In this document: one piece after another, positions 46,149 to 58,599 of the stretch
Layout of the letters: the number at the start of each line of letters is the position of its first letter
Position numbering within the stretch: the first letter of the stretch is position 1
Source of the DNA: Nyssa sinensis
Lineage: Eukaryota > Streptophyta > Magnoliopsida > Cornales > Nyssaceae
NCBI GenBank assembly: GCA_008638375.1
Contig: CM018051.1
Span: 25,993,344-26,057,343, forward strand
Length of the DNA stretch: 64,000 bases
Reading direction: 5' to 3'
Made by a program: the position numbers and the translations under genes
The notes under the pieces: model-generated
What the model was told of the DNA's origin: nothing
What the model saw: the letters and a program-made list of their open reading frames with translations, nothing else
Database searches by the model: none

Positions 46149-48253
46149 AGCACCTTTGTGCATATATATGCAAAGATATATATTTAATTAGTAATCAGAT
46201 TTGGCCTCTCCCCAAAGTGACCAATAGCCATGCATGCAACACATCAGCATGCATCATCCTATGCTATAGCCATCATGCCTATCCCACCATGATTACACCT
46301 CCTCCCAACCAAAATGCATGCAAATCCATCATGCACTTAGGGAGATGAAACATCAAGTAAAAATCTGATTTACATGATCTCCATATATGCAATGGAGGGA
46401 AAAACAGATCTGCAAAAATGACCCTGTAAACTGATAGTGGGGGATATCCTGTATACTGATTTTTAGAGAGAGAATCCTAGAGAGAGAGAGATAGCTTGAA
46501 TGTGGGGTTTGACCATTGAAGGAGCAATAGAAGGGAGCTAAGGACTGGGAGTGCACGGAGGGATCAAAGCCAACTTGTTGCAGTTTTTGTTTGAGCACAG
46601 CCAGTGAGGGAGACCACTGTACGAAGGTCAGTTGTCCAAAATTTTCTAAAATTTTTCCTCTTTAATTTGGCTACTATTTTATAGCTTTTTAGGATTGTTA
46701 ATGCATGTATCATGTTTATACCATAAAATTTGGATCGATTGTGAACATTTGGACCATCAGAACTGCCCCAAACCACGAAAACAGTGAAATCCGCCATTAG
46801 AGGACCTTGACTGAATGGGTCTAGCTCAACCTGCTCCAAACTTGTTTTAGTTGCTTTGGACCTGAAATAGACCCTCCTAGGATCACAAAAACCCTAGACT
46901 GCGACCTCAATACCTAGGGTTTGACCCTCAAATATACGGTTGCAGGTACGGGTTCAAAAATGTAACCCATGAAAACCTAGATTAAAATGGGATCTTAAGG
47001 TAGGAACTGAAACCCCATAACTTGTAGGTCACAACGCAAGAAACCCCAAGTGATTTGGACCAAAAATGGACCATCACGAGTCAGTTGCAGGTTTCGGATT
47101 ATCGCCATGAAACAGAGCCATTAGAGCTCGATCCGATGCTCTAAATTAGTGTTAGATTGTTAATATGACTACCAGAAGTCGATTAAGATGGAAAGCAGTG
47201 AAAATGGATGCACAAAACCCCACGAAAATCGAAGGAAAAATTCTGAAATTTCTAGGGCAACAGTAGCCCTAGACGGGTAGGGACGATGAACAGTAACGGG
47301 ACTTGGATCGGGTCTTCGGGTCGGGCCCCGACCCGAATAAGAAACGGATATAACCCATAAACTGTACTGCGTCGTTTTGATAACTGATTTTTAAAAAATT
47401 TAAATTATAGGGCTGACGTCAGCCTGACGTCAGCACATTTCCCTGAACCGGTTAGAACCGGATTGGACCGGTCCGGTTCAATTGCTTAAGGACTGAACCC
47501 TTTGGTTCAGTTCACACCTTTTGGAAAATTGCAAACCAACCCCCAACAGTTCTGAATATTACACTGTGGCCCAGATTCTGATATTTTATTTCATTTATAC
47601 CCCTGATAATTTAATAAATAATAAAATAAATTATTTAATTAATTTATTAATTAAATAAAAATGACCAAATTACCCCTAGGTCATTAATAGGTCAAATGAA
47701 GTCCAAATAAGTCAAATGAATAGTGTATTTTCACTATTTCAAACATTCCGGACTCAATGGTGGAGTCCGATTTGGGAAATTAAGTCCCAAAAAATATAAA
47801 CACGTAGGAGTAAATGACCATACTGCCCCTAATGATACCCGAACCCAAATACAACTAAAAGATAGACTATTTTGACTATGTCGGACATTCCGGACTCAAC
47901 GGTGAGGTCCGTATTAGTAGATAAAGTGCCGAAAAATACAGCACATGAAATTACCAAATTGCCCCTGACACTGTTTAGAACCCAAACAAAGTCCGATTGA
48001 GACGAAACTGAAAACAATAGAAACCCTGACACGTATGGGACTATACACGTGATTGGATGACGAATCGGAGTCGAAACTTCACAACTGTGAAATGACCAAA
48101 ATACCCCTAGCCCTGTATCAAGTTAGATAACATCCGAATAAACTAAGAACGAACCCAATGAAAACTTAAATAATTTCATGACCGGACTGCCTAGAGGTAG
48201 TACACATCCTGACTTCTTGGGATCATGCTATAGGATAAAAACTCAAGCCAGTC

Positions 48254-49215
48254 ATGGAAGGGAAAAACAAGAAATTTACCATTATGTCTAAAGCCGAAAG
48301 ACTAGCTGACAAGAAGCAACAGGAGTTCATGCGACAACTATTATGGCAACAAAAGATTATCGAACGGAACATAAGGATAGCCAAAACAACCGAGGTAGTC
48401 TCCGTTCGACCGTTTATATACAAGACGCCTACCAAGGCAATGATTGCAGAGGCTAAATTAAAGAAACAAGAAGACACTGAAACCCTGAAAGAGTGGGTGC
48501 AAAGGTGATTTTCAATTATCATAAAACACATAGACAGCGAGATAGTCTAACTCAGGTTGAATTTTGAATTAAAATAAACCAAGTTAAGATTCATGTGAGA
48601 TTTACGAAATGTTCATAAATTTTCTAGGATAAAGAAGGATAAGAAGAAGAGAAAGGCTTCTCAGTTAAGTCCCGTTACCGCACAAGGTGAGTAACCTAGA
48701 CTCCTGAATTGGTGTATAAGTACACCGTCTAGTTATTGTATTTTTTTATACTGTACTGTACTGTTCCTACTGATATACTGTCTTTCATGCTTCTACTCAA
48801 TGCATGACTATATGTTACCCTGTCCGATTTCACTGTTCCGTATTGAAATGAAATTATCCTTGTTTTTACTAAAAGAATAACTGACTCATGGTACCAAATT
48901 CAGTCTTGAACACTGTATGGGCATATTGCACTATTTTAATTGTGCATACTGTACCGTTATCCTGTTATACTGTTCTGCTCTGCTCATTATTGAACTATTC
49001 TGTTGCTATGATGTTTTGACTGTATTCTTGTTTTTAAATATTGTTCAAATATACGGATTTAACTATATCCTCTGAAATGCCTGATTCAACCACCTGTTTT
49101 ATAAACAACAATGGTTTGAAACCCATGACAGGGGACCCGTGTTACTCACTGGGCTTTTTAAAGCTCACCCCTTCCCTAACATTTTTCAGGTGAGGGACCC
49201 AGCAATCAGGATTAG
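48254..49215 (+). CDS. LTR-borne small basic protein, inferred three exons, 111 aa (Tekay 3' LTR copy)
   Basis: Same structure as the 5' LTR copy: exons 48254-48504, 48628-48686 and 49190-49215, with identical splice words, lengths and the same exon 1 protein. The two copies are LTR duplicates from one insertion, so their match reflects common origin, not independent constraint. The independent comparison is with the C solo LTR. The gene lies in the last third of the LTR; in a 3' LTR it could be read from the LTR's own promoter without crossing gag-pol. Confidence 0.7.
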
Positions 49216-49565
49216 CGGGTTGGAGACCCGGAGAACTATTTTGAAGAACTTATGAATTAACCATTTTTGTACCTAACTCCATTTTTGAATATGATGTACT
49301 GAAACCTAAGACTCGTATCTTTTGTAGGACAATGATGTAATAGTTAACCATGGATGTATTAATGGCTCTACCAAGGTGTTATGCATTCCCTTAGTTCCGC
49401 TGCAACTTATATTAATTGAATGCATTGTACTTGGATGTTACTGATGAATGGCCTGTGGTTAGGATTACCGTCGGCATTTTGATTTCAAAAAAAAAAACCG
49501 ATGGGTGCCTAACTGGCCGGTTGCATGCCCCTAATCCGCACAGGGTGGGTAAGGGGGATGTGACA

Positions 49566-49764
49566 CTTTTAGCACTTCAAAGCCCAATATTTTTCTTTTG
49601 CTCCAAATCCACCACTAAATCATCAACTGTGTCAAGCTTTATCTGCAAAAAGATAAAATAAGAATTAACCAGCAAATGCATATAGATTGGAGAAATTAAA
49701 ATAATAAAAGTGCAAGAATATCTAGGGTTAACAAAATAAATATGCACTTTTTAACTAGTTATCA
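49566..49764 (-). repeat. 3' LTR of the Athila-like element, second part
   Basis: It begins with CTTTT, the target copy of the Tekay insertion, and continues AGCACTTCAAAGCCC to ...AGTTATCA, matching 62015-62213. The LTR thus starts TGATAACTAG on the minus strand. Confidence 0.95.
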
Positions 49765-49775
49765 CACCCCCCAAC
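49765..49775 (-). other. polypurine tract, Athila-like element
   Basis: CACCCCCCAAC beside the LTR reads GTTGGGGGGTG on the minus strand, the plus-strand primer of the element. Confidence 0.85.
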
Positions 49776-51431
49776 TTACACTTTGCTAGTCCTCGAGCAA
49801 AGCCAAGGAAACAAGAGACAACATACAACTAACTAAATCCTCTTTCGTGGGATACACGATTGCATTTACCATATGCAATAAGGCTTTAAACCCCTAGGTT
49901 ACCCTAGTGGACGAGTTATAGTCTCATGAAGGTTTACAGTGAATCTACCCATAAAATTTGACACCCCCCAACTTGAACACAATATACTCCATAATTAATA
50001 AAAATGAATCTTAATGAGCGTATAACTAAGTTATAATCGAAGCAAAGTAACAATTATCTCACTAAAAGCAACCTGTGAATTTCCCAAGTGCTCATAAATG
50101 GATAGAATCAGTGTGCATAAAAGCAACAAGCATAACAAGATGTCTAGGCAATGAAACTTCTTTTCAAACAAGCATTACTTTGACTCCAAATCTCACCAAA
50201 AGATATCACTCACAAATGAAGTTCACAGGGATGGGGTGTATATGTATCCTCTTATACATGTGGATGGAATAATTGTTGAGTACAAATCAAATAATCCACA
50301 TGCAAATATGAATGAAAGCACAACAAGAAGAATATAAAGAAAATTCTAACCACTACGAAAATCAACTCCCAATGTCACATGATCACTACAGTCACATCCT
50401 CAATCATCAACTACTACACCTTTGGGGTTGGCTAGGTCTTTGTTTATGGTTGTAACGTTGGTCAAGGTTAAGGATAAAGTAGGGGTAAGTGAACAATAAT
50501 CTCCATGTGATAAGCGAAGAAGCTGAAGTGAATAAACTGCAGTTTTTTGAACTCAACATCTCTTTTGGACATTGCAACACCACACCCAAAATTTCAATAA
50601 AAGCATTCCCAAACTACTCACAACTTTTCTACTTGAGCAAACTGAAAAGAAAAGAAAAAGGCAATGAAATATTTTTTTTCTTCCTTTTCTTTTTTTTTTT
50701 TTGAAACTTTTGAAACTAAATAACATTACAATAAAAGAAAAATATACATCTTCACTTCTTTACTTTCACAACACCAAATTCTTAAAGAAAAATCACCCAA
50801 CTTCTTCATCCAAAACGAGGCTACTGGCTATGAAAAGAAGGATATAATAATGAAGGCTCAACTTGGTTCCAATCAGGACAATAATGTGAAGATGCAGGAA
50901 ACAAACGAACAGGCTCAAAGTAGAAAGATGGCCTAGTTTCATTCCCCCAAAGGTAAGAAGTGTCATCCGACATCTGAACTGACTGACCTTAGACATGTGA
51001 CAATGGCAGGTGATAGAATGGCGATATGCAAACTGTATAACCCTAAAAATAAAGTTCAAGCTCAAATCTACATAACATGGGTTATAAGTCTCAGTTAATG
51101 CCATCATGATACTTGAGTCTCACAATCTAACCATCAAATCATAGAGTCACAAGAGTAGCAACCCAATTTGTCTCCAATTATAAAAGTTAGGGAAAGACAA
51201 ATTCACTAACAGTGCACAACTATCATAATGATTCTCATGCAAGCTCAGAAATACATGAATACGCTCAAAACAATAAAATTGTAATCACGAAGTATATTGA
51301 GCTCAAGTAGGCAAAATAATAGCAACTCCCCCCAACTTATTTGACACCTTGTCCTCAAGGGGACATGACATGAAAGAACATGAAATAAAATGAAATAAGT
51401 AAAAGGAAGGAATGCACCTGAGTGAAGAGAA
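49776..51431 (-). mobile_element. Athila-like element, 3' non-coding part
   Basis: AT-rich sequence between the third ORF and the polypurine tract. It includes TGACACCCCCCAACTTG near 49960 and CCCCCAACTTATTTGACACC near 51330, two further polypurine-like tracts on the minus strand, and a T-rich run at 50680-50701. No conserved reading frame is seen. Confidence 0.6.
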
Positions 51432-52565
51432 CTAAAGGGGCAAAGAGCTCGGTGAATCAGAAGGAAGGAGCTGAGCGGCAAGAATAGCCCGAAGGAGGCG
51501 ATGGGTCTCTGCGATATCACGCTGATACTAAGCCTCAAATGCATCAAACCACTGCTCAAGACGGCTACAGTCCGAATGTGATTTATCCTCTGAGGTGGTA
51601 AGAAGTAACAGCGGAGATAAAATGGGAGGAGATGAAGGTCCAGTGGATGTGGATGGAGGAATCTCAATAGGGTTACTAAGCCACATAGGTTGCTGGGACA
51701 ACCTAGGATGCTGCCCACTTTCCCGAACCAATCTGCACCAACTAATAGCCCAGAGATGCTGGCCATAATAAACACAAGTAGTATCAGATGGCTCAGTAGG
51801 AGGAATGTTATATCCATCGGCTCGAACTAATACAGTGATCAAATTGGCAAAGGGCAAAGGCCATGCTTGAGCACGCTATGTGGGCGTCTTGATGAACTAT
51901 TTATAACAAGCAGACATTTGGTTCCAAATCATGGCAGCAATGTCACATGAAAATCCATTCTCCATAGCATATAGGGCATCAAGGAAATCCCCTCGTCGTT
52001 GTTGATCATGACCATTGGGACACACATTCTTCTTGAGCACTGAATCCACAAACCAAAGCCGCCATGGAAGTTGAGAACGTAGAATGTGATTTGGTGTAGA
52101 ATGACCCAATGGAACAGTATTCAAAGTAGTGACTTTTTGGGAAACTGGTAACTGAGGCAAGTGAGCAAGGTGAGACTGAAGAGGAAAACCTAATGCAGCG
52201 GCAATATACTCTTTGGTAACAAAGATCTTCTCATCATCAATTTTAGTAAACAATACCCCCGAGTTGGTTATCGACTAAAGATACATATTCCAATAGAACA
52301 AGCGAACCAACCGAGGGTATGCAACATCGGATGGGGCTAGCAAAGCTTGTAAATGGCGGTTGGAGAACTCTTGGACCGCCCATTCGGTTGTAGGATCGTC
52401 CTGAAAGAATGGGCCCACATCGAATGTAGTCTGTATGGCAATTGGTTTTGTGGCCCATTTCTCATTTGGCTGCTCAATGTGAATTTGATGGGTTTGAATG
52501 GGCCGTTGGCGTGAAGTGGATTCAACTGCAATTGCACAGCTTTTGGAAGCTTTTGGGCGACCCAT
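51432..52565 (-). pseudogene. third ORF of the Athila-like element (envelope position), four in-frame TAG
   Basis: One frame of 378 codons on the minus strand, from MGRPKASKS to the TAG at 51432-51434. It is cut by TAG at 52275-52277, 51897-51899, about 51876 and 51528-51530. It sits after pol, where Athila elements carry an envelope-like or plant-transposon-type ORF, and has words such as KEYIAAALGFP and LPFANLITVLV seen in such proteins. I see no signal peptide or clear membrane anchor, so envelope function is not supported. All breaks are TAG with the frame otherwise kept, so decay is by point change and not indel. Membrane-like ORFs in other frames here are shadows. Confidence 0.75.
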
Positions 52566-53094
52566 GGATCCCTACAATAACAAACTAAACAATAAAAAGG
52601 ATTAGGGTCATAGAATCTAAATATTGACACAACAAAACAAATTGGGGAAAGAGAATCAATATGCCAATAAGTGATAATGCAGGCTGAGAAACAACTAAAC
52701 CAAATCCATAGTGGAATGAAGTGAATTTGGAACGGCTTTCTATGCAATTTTCTTGCAATCCTCGTAAGCCATTCCGATGTGCACAATATAAAAACATAAA
52801 TCATAAATCCCACATATATGCACAAAGCTATGAATATTAATAGGCATATTAAAAAAAATGCAGAAAACAATATCAAGCCACAGAATGGATGAACAATTGT
52901 AAGGCAATCCGTAAAGAAAAACAAGGAATTCAAGATATCTTAAGTACAACACATCATGCTCTCACACACACATTGCCACTGAATTTGTAGACCACACCAC
53001 ATAGAAAATACCAAGCTCAGGACTCACAACGTAGACCCAACGAAAAGCACACAAAGACTAAAAACAAAATGAAAAACAAAATAAATAAATAAAT

Positions 53095-53102
53095 AATAAT
53101 AA

Positions 53103-53170
<68 letters not shown>
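53095..53170. repeat. (TAA)n microsatellite
   Basis: About 24 trinucleotide units. It produces an artificial poly-leucine ORF on the minus strand. Confidence 0.98.
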
Positions 53171-53173
<3 letters not shown>

Positions 53174-53944
53174 CAAAAACAGGAAAAGAATAAAAACTAA
53201 AAACAAAACAAGAACAGAGGAATAATAAATAAATAAATAAATAAAAGGTTAGTGGTTGGGTTTGAGGTTACGAGAGAGGAGAGATGAGTTTGACAACAAT
53301 GTGGTGGTGTTGGGTAGGTGGGTCTGCCAGATGAGCTATCAAAAGTTGATTGCAACTCAGGCAGTGGTCCTAGTTGTTGATCAAACAAAGTGATGAAATC
53401 TTCAATATCATAAGGGTGTTTGGGATGCCATATTGAATTTTATGATTTCGAAGTCAACAGTATCTGAATCCGTAAGCTTATAGACACATGAAACTAAAGT
53501 ACTGTTTGGCCCAACTGTAGGCATCCAGAAATGACATTGCGGAGAAAAAAAACTTCTACCTGAAACTTTTGGCCAAAACTTTGAAAATGCTAACGACTGC
53601 AGTGGTCAACTTTTGTATTTGTGAAATCTTTATTTAAACACTCGACTAATGTAGTACATTGGATCTGGCACCTTAAAAGTCTGATTGCCAACATTAGTTC
53701 CCAACAAATCACTCCATTGATATCCCATGTTTCCGTGCATAATATGGCAAATTAGTGAGCGTAGTCTCGTCAATGTCAAACACCCAAATGGCCTTGCCAG
53801 CGCCAGCGAGTTGGACACTCTCTGTGTATTCTATAACAGAATGAAACTGTGCCAATAATCAACTCGCTAAGTTCGTCATTTGAAATTTTTTTTATTTTTT
53901 TTATTTTTTTTATTTTTTTTTATTTTTTTATTTTTTTACCTGTT

Positions 53945-54700
53945 TCTTTTGTCTGCACCGATCAAGGCCTGTAGTGGACCGGAGAAGAAGACCGGAGAGG
54001 GGTGAGTCTGGTTTGAGACGGCGCCGGTGCTGTGGGTGGAGGTGCGATGGTGATGGGATCGGTGGTGACAGCGACGGTGATGGAGGCGCTGACGATGGAG
54101 GCAGTGGTTATGGGTGATGGCTGTGGTGGTGGAGGTGTTGTGGTTAAGGGCTGTGGGAGATACGGCGATCGACGATGGATCTGATGGGAGATACGGCGAC
54201 GGCTATAGGGGATGATGGGTGTTGCAGTGGAGATAAGAGGTCGGCGATGATGGAGGCAGCGACCTGGAGGTTCGGCTGGGGGAGATGGTGGCGAGACAGG
54301 TTGTGGGTGATGGAAGATGATGGTGCGGTGGTGATGGTAGGTACGGTGGTGATGGTGGTGATGGAGAGAGAGATGCGGTCGGCTATGGGGGTGATGGGTG
54401 TTGTAGTGACAGATCTGATGGGGGTGGAGTCGGCGATGGCTATGATGAAAATGCGGTGGAGATGGAGGTGTGGTGGTGATGGGATCGGCGGTGGTGAGGG
54501 AGCGGTGGTGACAGCGACGGTGATGAAGGCAAGTGTGGTGGTGCTGAGGTTCGGTGGAGGTGCGGTTTAGGGGCTCGGTTGTGATGGAGACGACGGGCGG
54601 TTGTGGTGGCGATGTGGTTGTAGCATATTGGGGGTGATAGAGATGTGCGGTGGTGATGGGAGATGATGGGCGGTGATGAAGGATTGAGGGTTGATGAGAG
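53945..54700. repeat. GC-rich GATGGTGG low-complexity block
   Basis: Strongly purine-rich on the plus strand, with irregular GGTGATGG, GGAGATG and GCGGTGG words, in sharp contrast to the AT-rich surroundings and bordered on both sides by T-rich runs. Frames across it are open but biased (M, G, V, W). Confidence 0.8.
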
Positions 54701-54766
54701 GCTAAGGTTTTTTTATCAGGTTTTGTTATTTTTTTTTATTTATTTATTTTTAACACAATTAAAAGT

Positions 54767-55020
54767 GCTCAAGCTTTTTGAAAAAAAAGCTCAAACTTTT
54801 TGGGACAGAACCTTAAGAGCTTTGAGGGAAGAAAAAGAGCTCGAGCTTTTCTTGGAGTGTTCGAGCCTTTCGGAGCAGAATGTTTAAACAATTTTTGACA
54901 AAAAAGTGCTCAAGCTTTTTGGCGAGTGCTCGAGCTTTTTGGACCAGAAACATTTGGAAAAAAAAAACATGAGAAAATGCTCGAGCTTTTCTGAAATTGC
55001 TCGAGCTTTTTAGTCCAGAA
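54767..55020. repeat. degenerate GCTCGAGCTTTT repeat cluster
   Basis: About eight copies of GCTCRAGCTTTT at irregular spacing (near 54767, 54790, 54838, 54861, 54910, 54928, 54980 and 55000), many with a palindromic GCTCGAGC core. Confidence 0.8.
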
Positions 55021-55215
55021 AACAAAAATGACTAAAGAGAACCCCCCCCCTTTTTTTTTAAAATAATAAGAATAAAATAAATACTAAACACCTACAAAAC
55101 AATAAAAAGAAAACTCAATTAAAAACAAAAATAAAATAAAATAAAATTGGGTTTCCTCCCAAAAGAAGAGCTAAGTTTAATGTCTTCAGCTAGACACAAC
55201 AAGAGGAGAAAAACA

Positions 55216-56920
55216 TCAATCAATATAAACTGGGTCTTCAAGACCAATCTTCTCAATCAAACTCCCTTCGTCCACACCCTCAATAAACAATTTCAACCTT
55301 TGGCCATAAACTTTGAAAGTTTGGCCACTCTGAGGGTTATGAATTTCTACCGCACCATGAGACCAAGATTGAACAACCACATAAGGACCATCCCATCTAG
55401 ACCGCAACTTCTCAGGAAACAACCGTAACTTAGAGTTAAACAACCATACCTTTTAACAGGGCTCAAAGGACTTACGATTAATATGATAATCATGGAACGC
55501 CTTAGTCCGAGCCTTGTAAATGTGGGAACTCTCATACACATCATTCCTAAGCTCCTCTAACTCATTGAGTTGGAGCTGTCGATTAGAGCCGGCAACAAGC
55601 ATATCAAAGTTGAATTTCTTAATGGCCCACATGGCCTTATGCTCTAGCTCTACCGAGAGATGACAAGCTCTACCGAAAACCAATCGGAAAGGAGACATGC
55701 CAATAGGGGTCTTGTAAGTGGTACGATATACCCACAACGCATCATTTAAATGCAAAGACCAATCTTTTCTATCGAGCCGTACCGTTTTCTCTAGAATTGA
55801 CTTTACCTCCCTATTCGACACTTCAACTTGCCCACTAGTCTGGGGATGGTAAGGAGTGGCGACTTTGTGAGTGATGAAATATTTTTGAAGCAAGATTGCA
55901 AAGGGTCTATTACAAAAGTGTGACCCTCCATCACTAATAATCGCCCATGGCATACCAAACCAAGAAAATATATTCTCTTGAATAAATTTGACCACCACTT
56001 TGTGGTCATTGATTCTAGTTGCCACAGCCTCAATCCACTTGGACACATAATCCACTGCTACCAAAATATACTCAAAGCCAAATGACAATGGAAACGGTCC
56101 CATGAAATCAATACCCCATACATCAAATATCTCAATAACTAAGATTGGGGTAAAAGGCATCATATCTCTGTGAGACATTGTCCCCATTTGTTGACACCGA
56201 ATGCAAGTCTTGCAAAAATTATGTGCATCCTTGAATAGAGTGGGCCAATAGAACCCACTCTGCAAGACTTTCGCCGCCGTCTTGCGACCACTAAAATAGC
56301 CACCACAAGCTGAAGAATGACAAAAAGTAAGAATGCTATGAAACTCACTCTCTGGAACACAACGACAGATAACTTGGTCAGAGCAATACTTAAAGAGCAC
56401 AGGATCCTCCCAATAGAAAAACTTAACTTGCAAGAAAAATTGGTCTTTGTCCTGTTTGGACCATTGGGAAGGAATTTGACCGATTGCAAGATAGTTCACA
56501 ATATGGGCAAACCAATGAGGTTTCACTAATGACACAAAAAAGAGTTGCTCGTCAAGAAATGAGTCATGCAAAGGTTGAGTGTCACTCGTGTGCTCAACAA
56601 GAATGCGGGACAGGTGGTCGGCTACGACATTTTCAGAACCTTTCTTGTCCCAAATTTCCAAATGAAACTCTTGAAGCAACAAAATCCACCTAATCAATCT
56701 CGACTTGGTCTCTTTCTTTGAAAGTAAATGCCACAAAGCTGCATGGTCGGTATAGACAACTACCTTAGAGCCAAGGAGGTAGGAACGGAACTTATCCAAA
56801 GCAAAGACTACAGCGAGCAACTCTTTCTCTGTGGTGGTATAATTTAACTGAGCATCATGAAGAGTCTTACTCGCATAGTAAGTGGAATATGGAACTTTTT
56901 CTACCTTTTTTTCCCAAAAC
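55216..56920 (-). pseudogene. pol: pol 3' part: RNase H and integrase, Athila-like element
   Basis: Minus-strand frame with RNase H ([31 protein letters not shown]), then integrase: the zinc finger (HSSACGG...FCKTCIRCQ), catalytic region with [16 protein letters not shown] and a [16 protein letters not shown] end of the D,D,E core. After a frameshift near 55444-55455 comes the C-terminal module (KLRSRWDGPYVV). The frame change from the RT part falls in a T7 run (56906-56912). Integrase would insert the cDNA; this copy is inactive. Confidence 0.92.
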
Positions 56921-58599
56921 AGCTCCAACTGCATAGTCGGAGGCATCACACATAATTTCAAAAGGTATGGACCAATTGGGTGGTTGCATGATCGGGGCGG
57001 AGGAAAGAGAGTCACGAAGCTTTTCAAAAGCCGCCACACACGCACTATCAAAGACAAATGGAGTATCCTTGGCAAGAAGATTGCACAAGGGCCTAGAGAT
57101 CTTACTAAAGTCCTTGATAAACTGACGATAGAAACCTGCATGTCCTAAAAATGATCGAACTTGCTTGACTGTGGTAGGATGCGGAAGCTTAGCAATAAGA
57201 TGGACTTTGGCCTTATCGACCTCAATCCCTCTCTTGGACACAATGTGTCCCAACACAATTCCCTCTTGAACCATAAAATGGCTCTTTTCCCAACTAAGCA
57301 CAAGATTTGTCTCCTTGCAACACTTCAAAAATTTGGTCAAGTTTTGGAGACAATCATAAAATGAGGGGCCAAAAATAGAGAAGTCATCCATGAAGACTTC
57401 TAAAAATTTCTCTACCATGTCGGAGAAGATAGACATCATGCACCTCTGAAAGGTCGCCGGTACATTACACAATCCAAAAGGCATGCGACGATATGCATAT
57501 GTGCCAAATGGACAAGTGAAAGTGGTCTTCTCCTGATCCTCCGGAAAGACCACAATTTGGTTATATCCTGAATAACCATCAAGAAAGCAATAATAGCTTT
57601 GACCCGCTAACCTCTCCAAGATTTGATCAATGAATGGGAGAGGAAAGTGATCTTTCCGGGTCATAGAGTTGAGCTTGCGATAATCAATACAAACTCTCCA
57701 CCCTGTGGTGGTGCGCATAGGGACAAGCTCACCCATATCACTCTCAACAACAGTGATACCAGACTTCTTTGGTACCACTTGGGTGGGACTCACCCATTTG
57801 CTATCAGAAATTGGGTCAATAATACTCGCATCTAGCAATTTGACAACCTCTTTTATGACAACCTCCTTCATGTTGGGATTAAGCCTTCTCTGTATTTCTC
57901 GAGATGGCTTTGCATCATCCTCTAAATGAATGCGGTGCATACAAATAGAGGGATCAATCCCTTTTAAATCAGCTACAGAACAACCTATTGCACCCTTGTG
58001 CTCTCTAAGAACCTCAAGAAAACGGCATTCTTGCTCACTTGAAAGATCAGAAGCAATGATAATAGGGAGAGTGTCATCGGGTCCTAAGAATGAATACTTA
58101 AGAGTAGTCGGGAGTGGCTTCAACTCAAGCTTTGGAGGCACCTCTAAAGATGGAGGGGCAGGGGTGCTCGCAAGATTAGGTAAGGGTTCTGGTCTAGACT
58201 TCCAAGGAGGATAGTCTATAAAAGGAGAACAGTCAAGCAATGAATTGACTTCTTCAATAGAACCATCAATATCAAAATCATCACTATCAAAATAAGTCAA
58301 ACATCTCTCTAAAGGATCCTTAATCAAGATTTGAAGGAGAGATTCCTCCCTTATCCCATCAATCACATCCATTGAAAAACAATCCTCCTCATGCGAAGGT
58401 TGTTGTGAATCATTGAAGACATTGAGCCTCACAGTCATATTCCCAAAAGAAATATCCATCACCCCAATTCGACAATTAATACATGCATGAGCAGTAGCTA
58501 AGAAGGGTCGACCTAAGATGACGGGAATCTGACGCTTAGGGTCATAAACGAGCTCCTTGTCTAGAACTAAGAAATCAACCAAAAAGTAGAATTTGTCTA
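56913..58599 (-). pseudogene. pol: pol 5' part: protease tail and reverse transcriptase, Athila-like element
   Basis: A frame of up to 571 residues from 58582. Protease C-terminal words (VILGRPFLATAHACI) are followed by RT from about residue 265 (VVPKKSG, WRVCIDYRKLN) with the catalytic FMDD at 397-400, the thumb/connection ([16 protein letters not shown]) and the RNase H start ([13 protein letters not shown], about 550). It is joined to the gag-protease frame by a one-base shift near 58600 that creates a stop. Typical Athila-type RT. Confidence 0.92.

Larger units (their letters stand above)
34037..49565 (+). mobile_element. Tekay/Del-like chromodomain Ty3/gypsy retrotransposon
   Basis: LTRs are 34037-41002 (3803 bp without its nested solo LTR) and 45762-49565 (3804 bp), both TGTAACACC..GATGTGACA. 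Target duplication is TTTTT (34032-34036) against CTTTT (49566-49570), one C-to-T change; the intact site in the sister Athila LTR reads CTTTT. Primer site for initiator Met tRNA, then gag, protease, RT, RNase H, integrase and a chromodomain-like end. I counted roughly 17 LTR differences in the first 1.14 kb, so insertion is fairly recent. Stops in gag-pol make it non-autonomous now. Confidence 0.95.
45762..49565 (+). repeat. 3' LTR of the Tekay-like element (complete, 3804 bp)
   Basis: The uninterrupted LTR. It matches the 5' LTR in every feature: tRNA-like segment (46082-46148), leader, palindrome modules (47740-48120), small gene and end region. Confidence 0.97.
52566..55215 (-). mobile_element. 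Athila-like element, spacer between pol and third ORF
   Basis: Mostly low-complexity DNA: (TAA)n at 53095-53170, T-rich runs at 53885-53940 and 54727-54752, a GATGGTGG-rich GC-high block (53945-54700) and an AAGCTCGAGC repeat cluster (54767-55020). The stretch 53400-53880 has no recognisable content. ORFs here are repetitive and not credible genes. Confidence 0.6.

Noticed and set aside
52337..52952. Membrane-protein-like ORFs (198 and 70 aa, minus strand)
   Set aside because: The hydrophobic bias comes from AT-rich codons; they overlap the better supported third ORF or the spacer and match nothing I recognise.
53024..53206. Poly-leucine ORF
   Set aside because: Translation of the (TAA)n microsatellite.
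54175..54570. 131-aa plus-strand ORF
   Set aside because: Low-complexity M/G/V/W product of the GATGGTGG block, antisense to the element.
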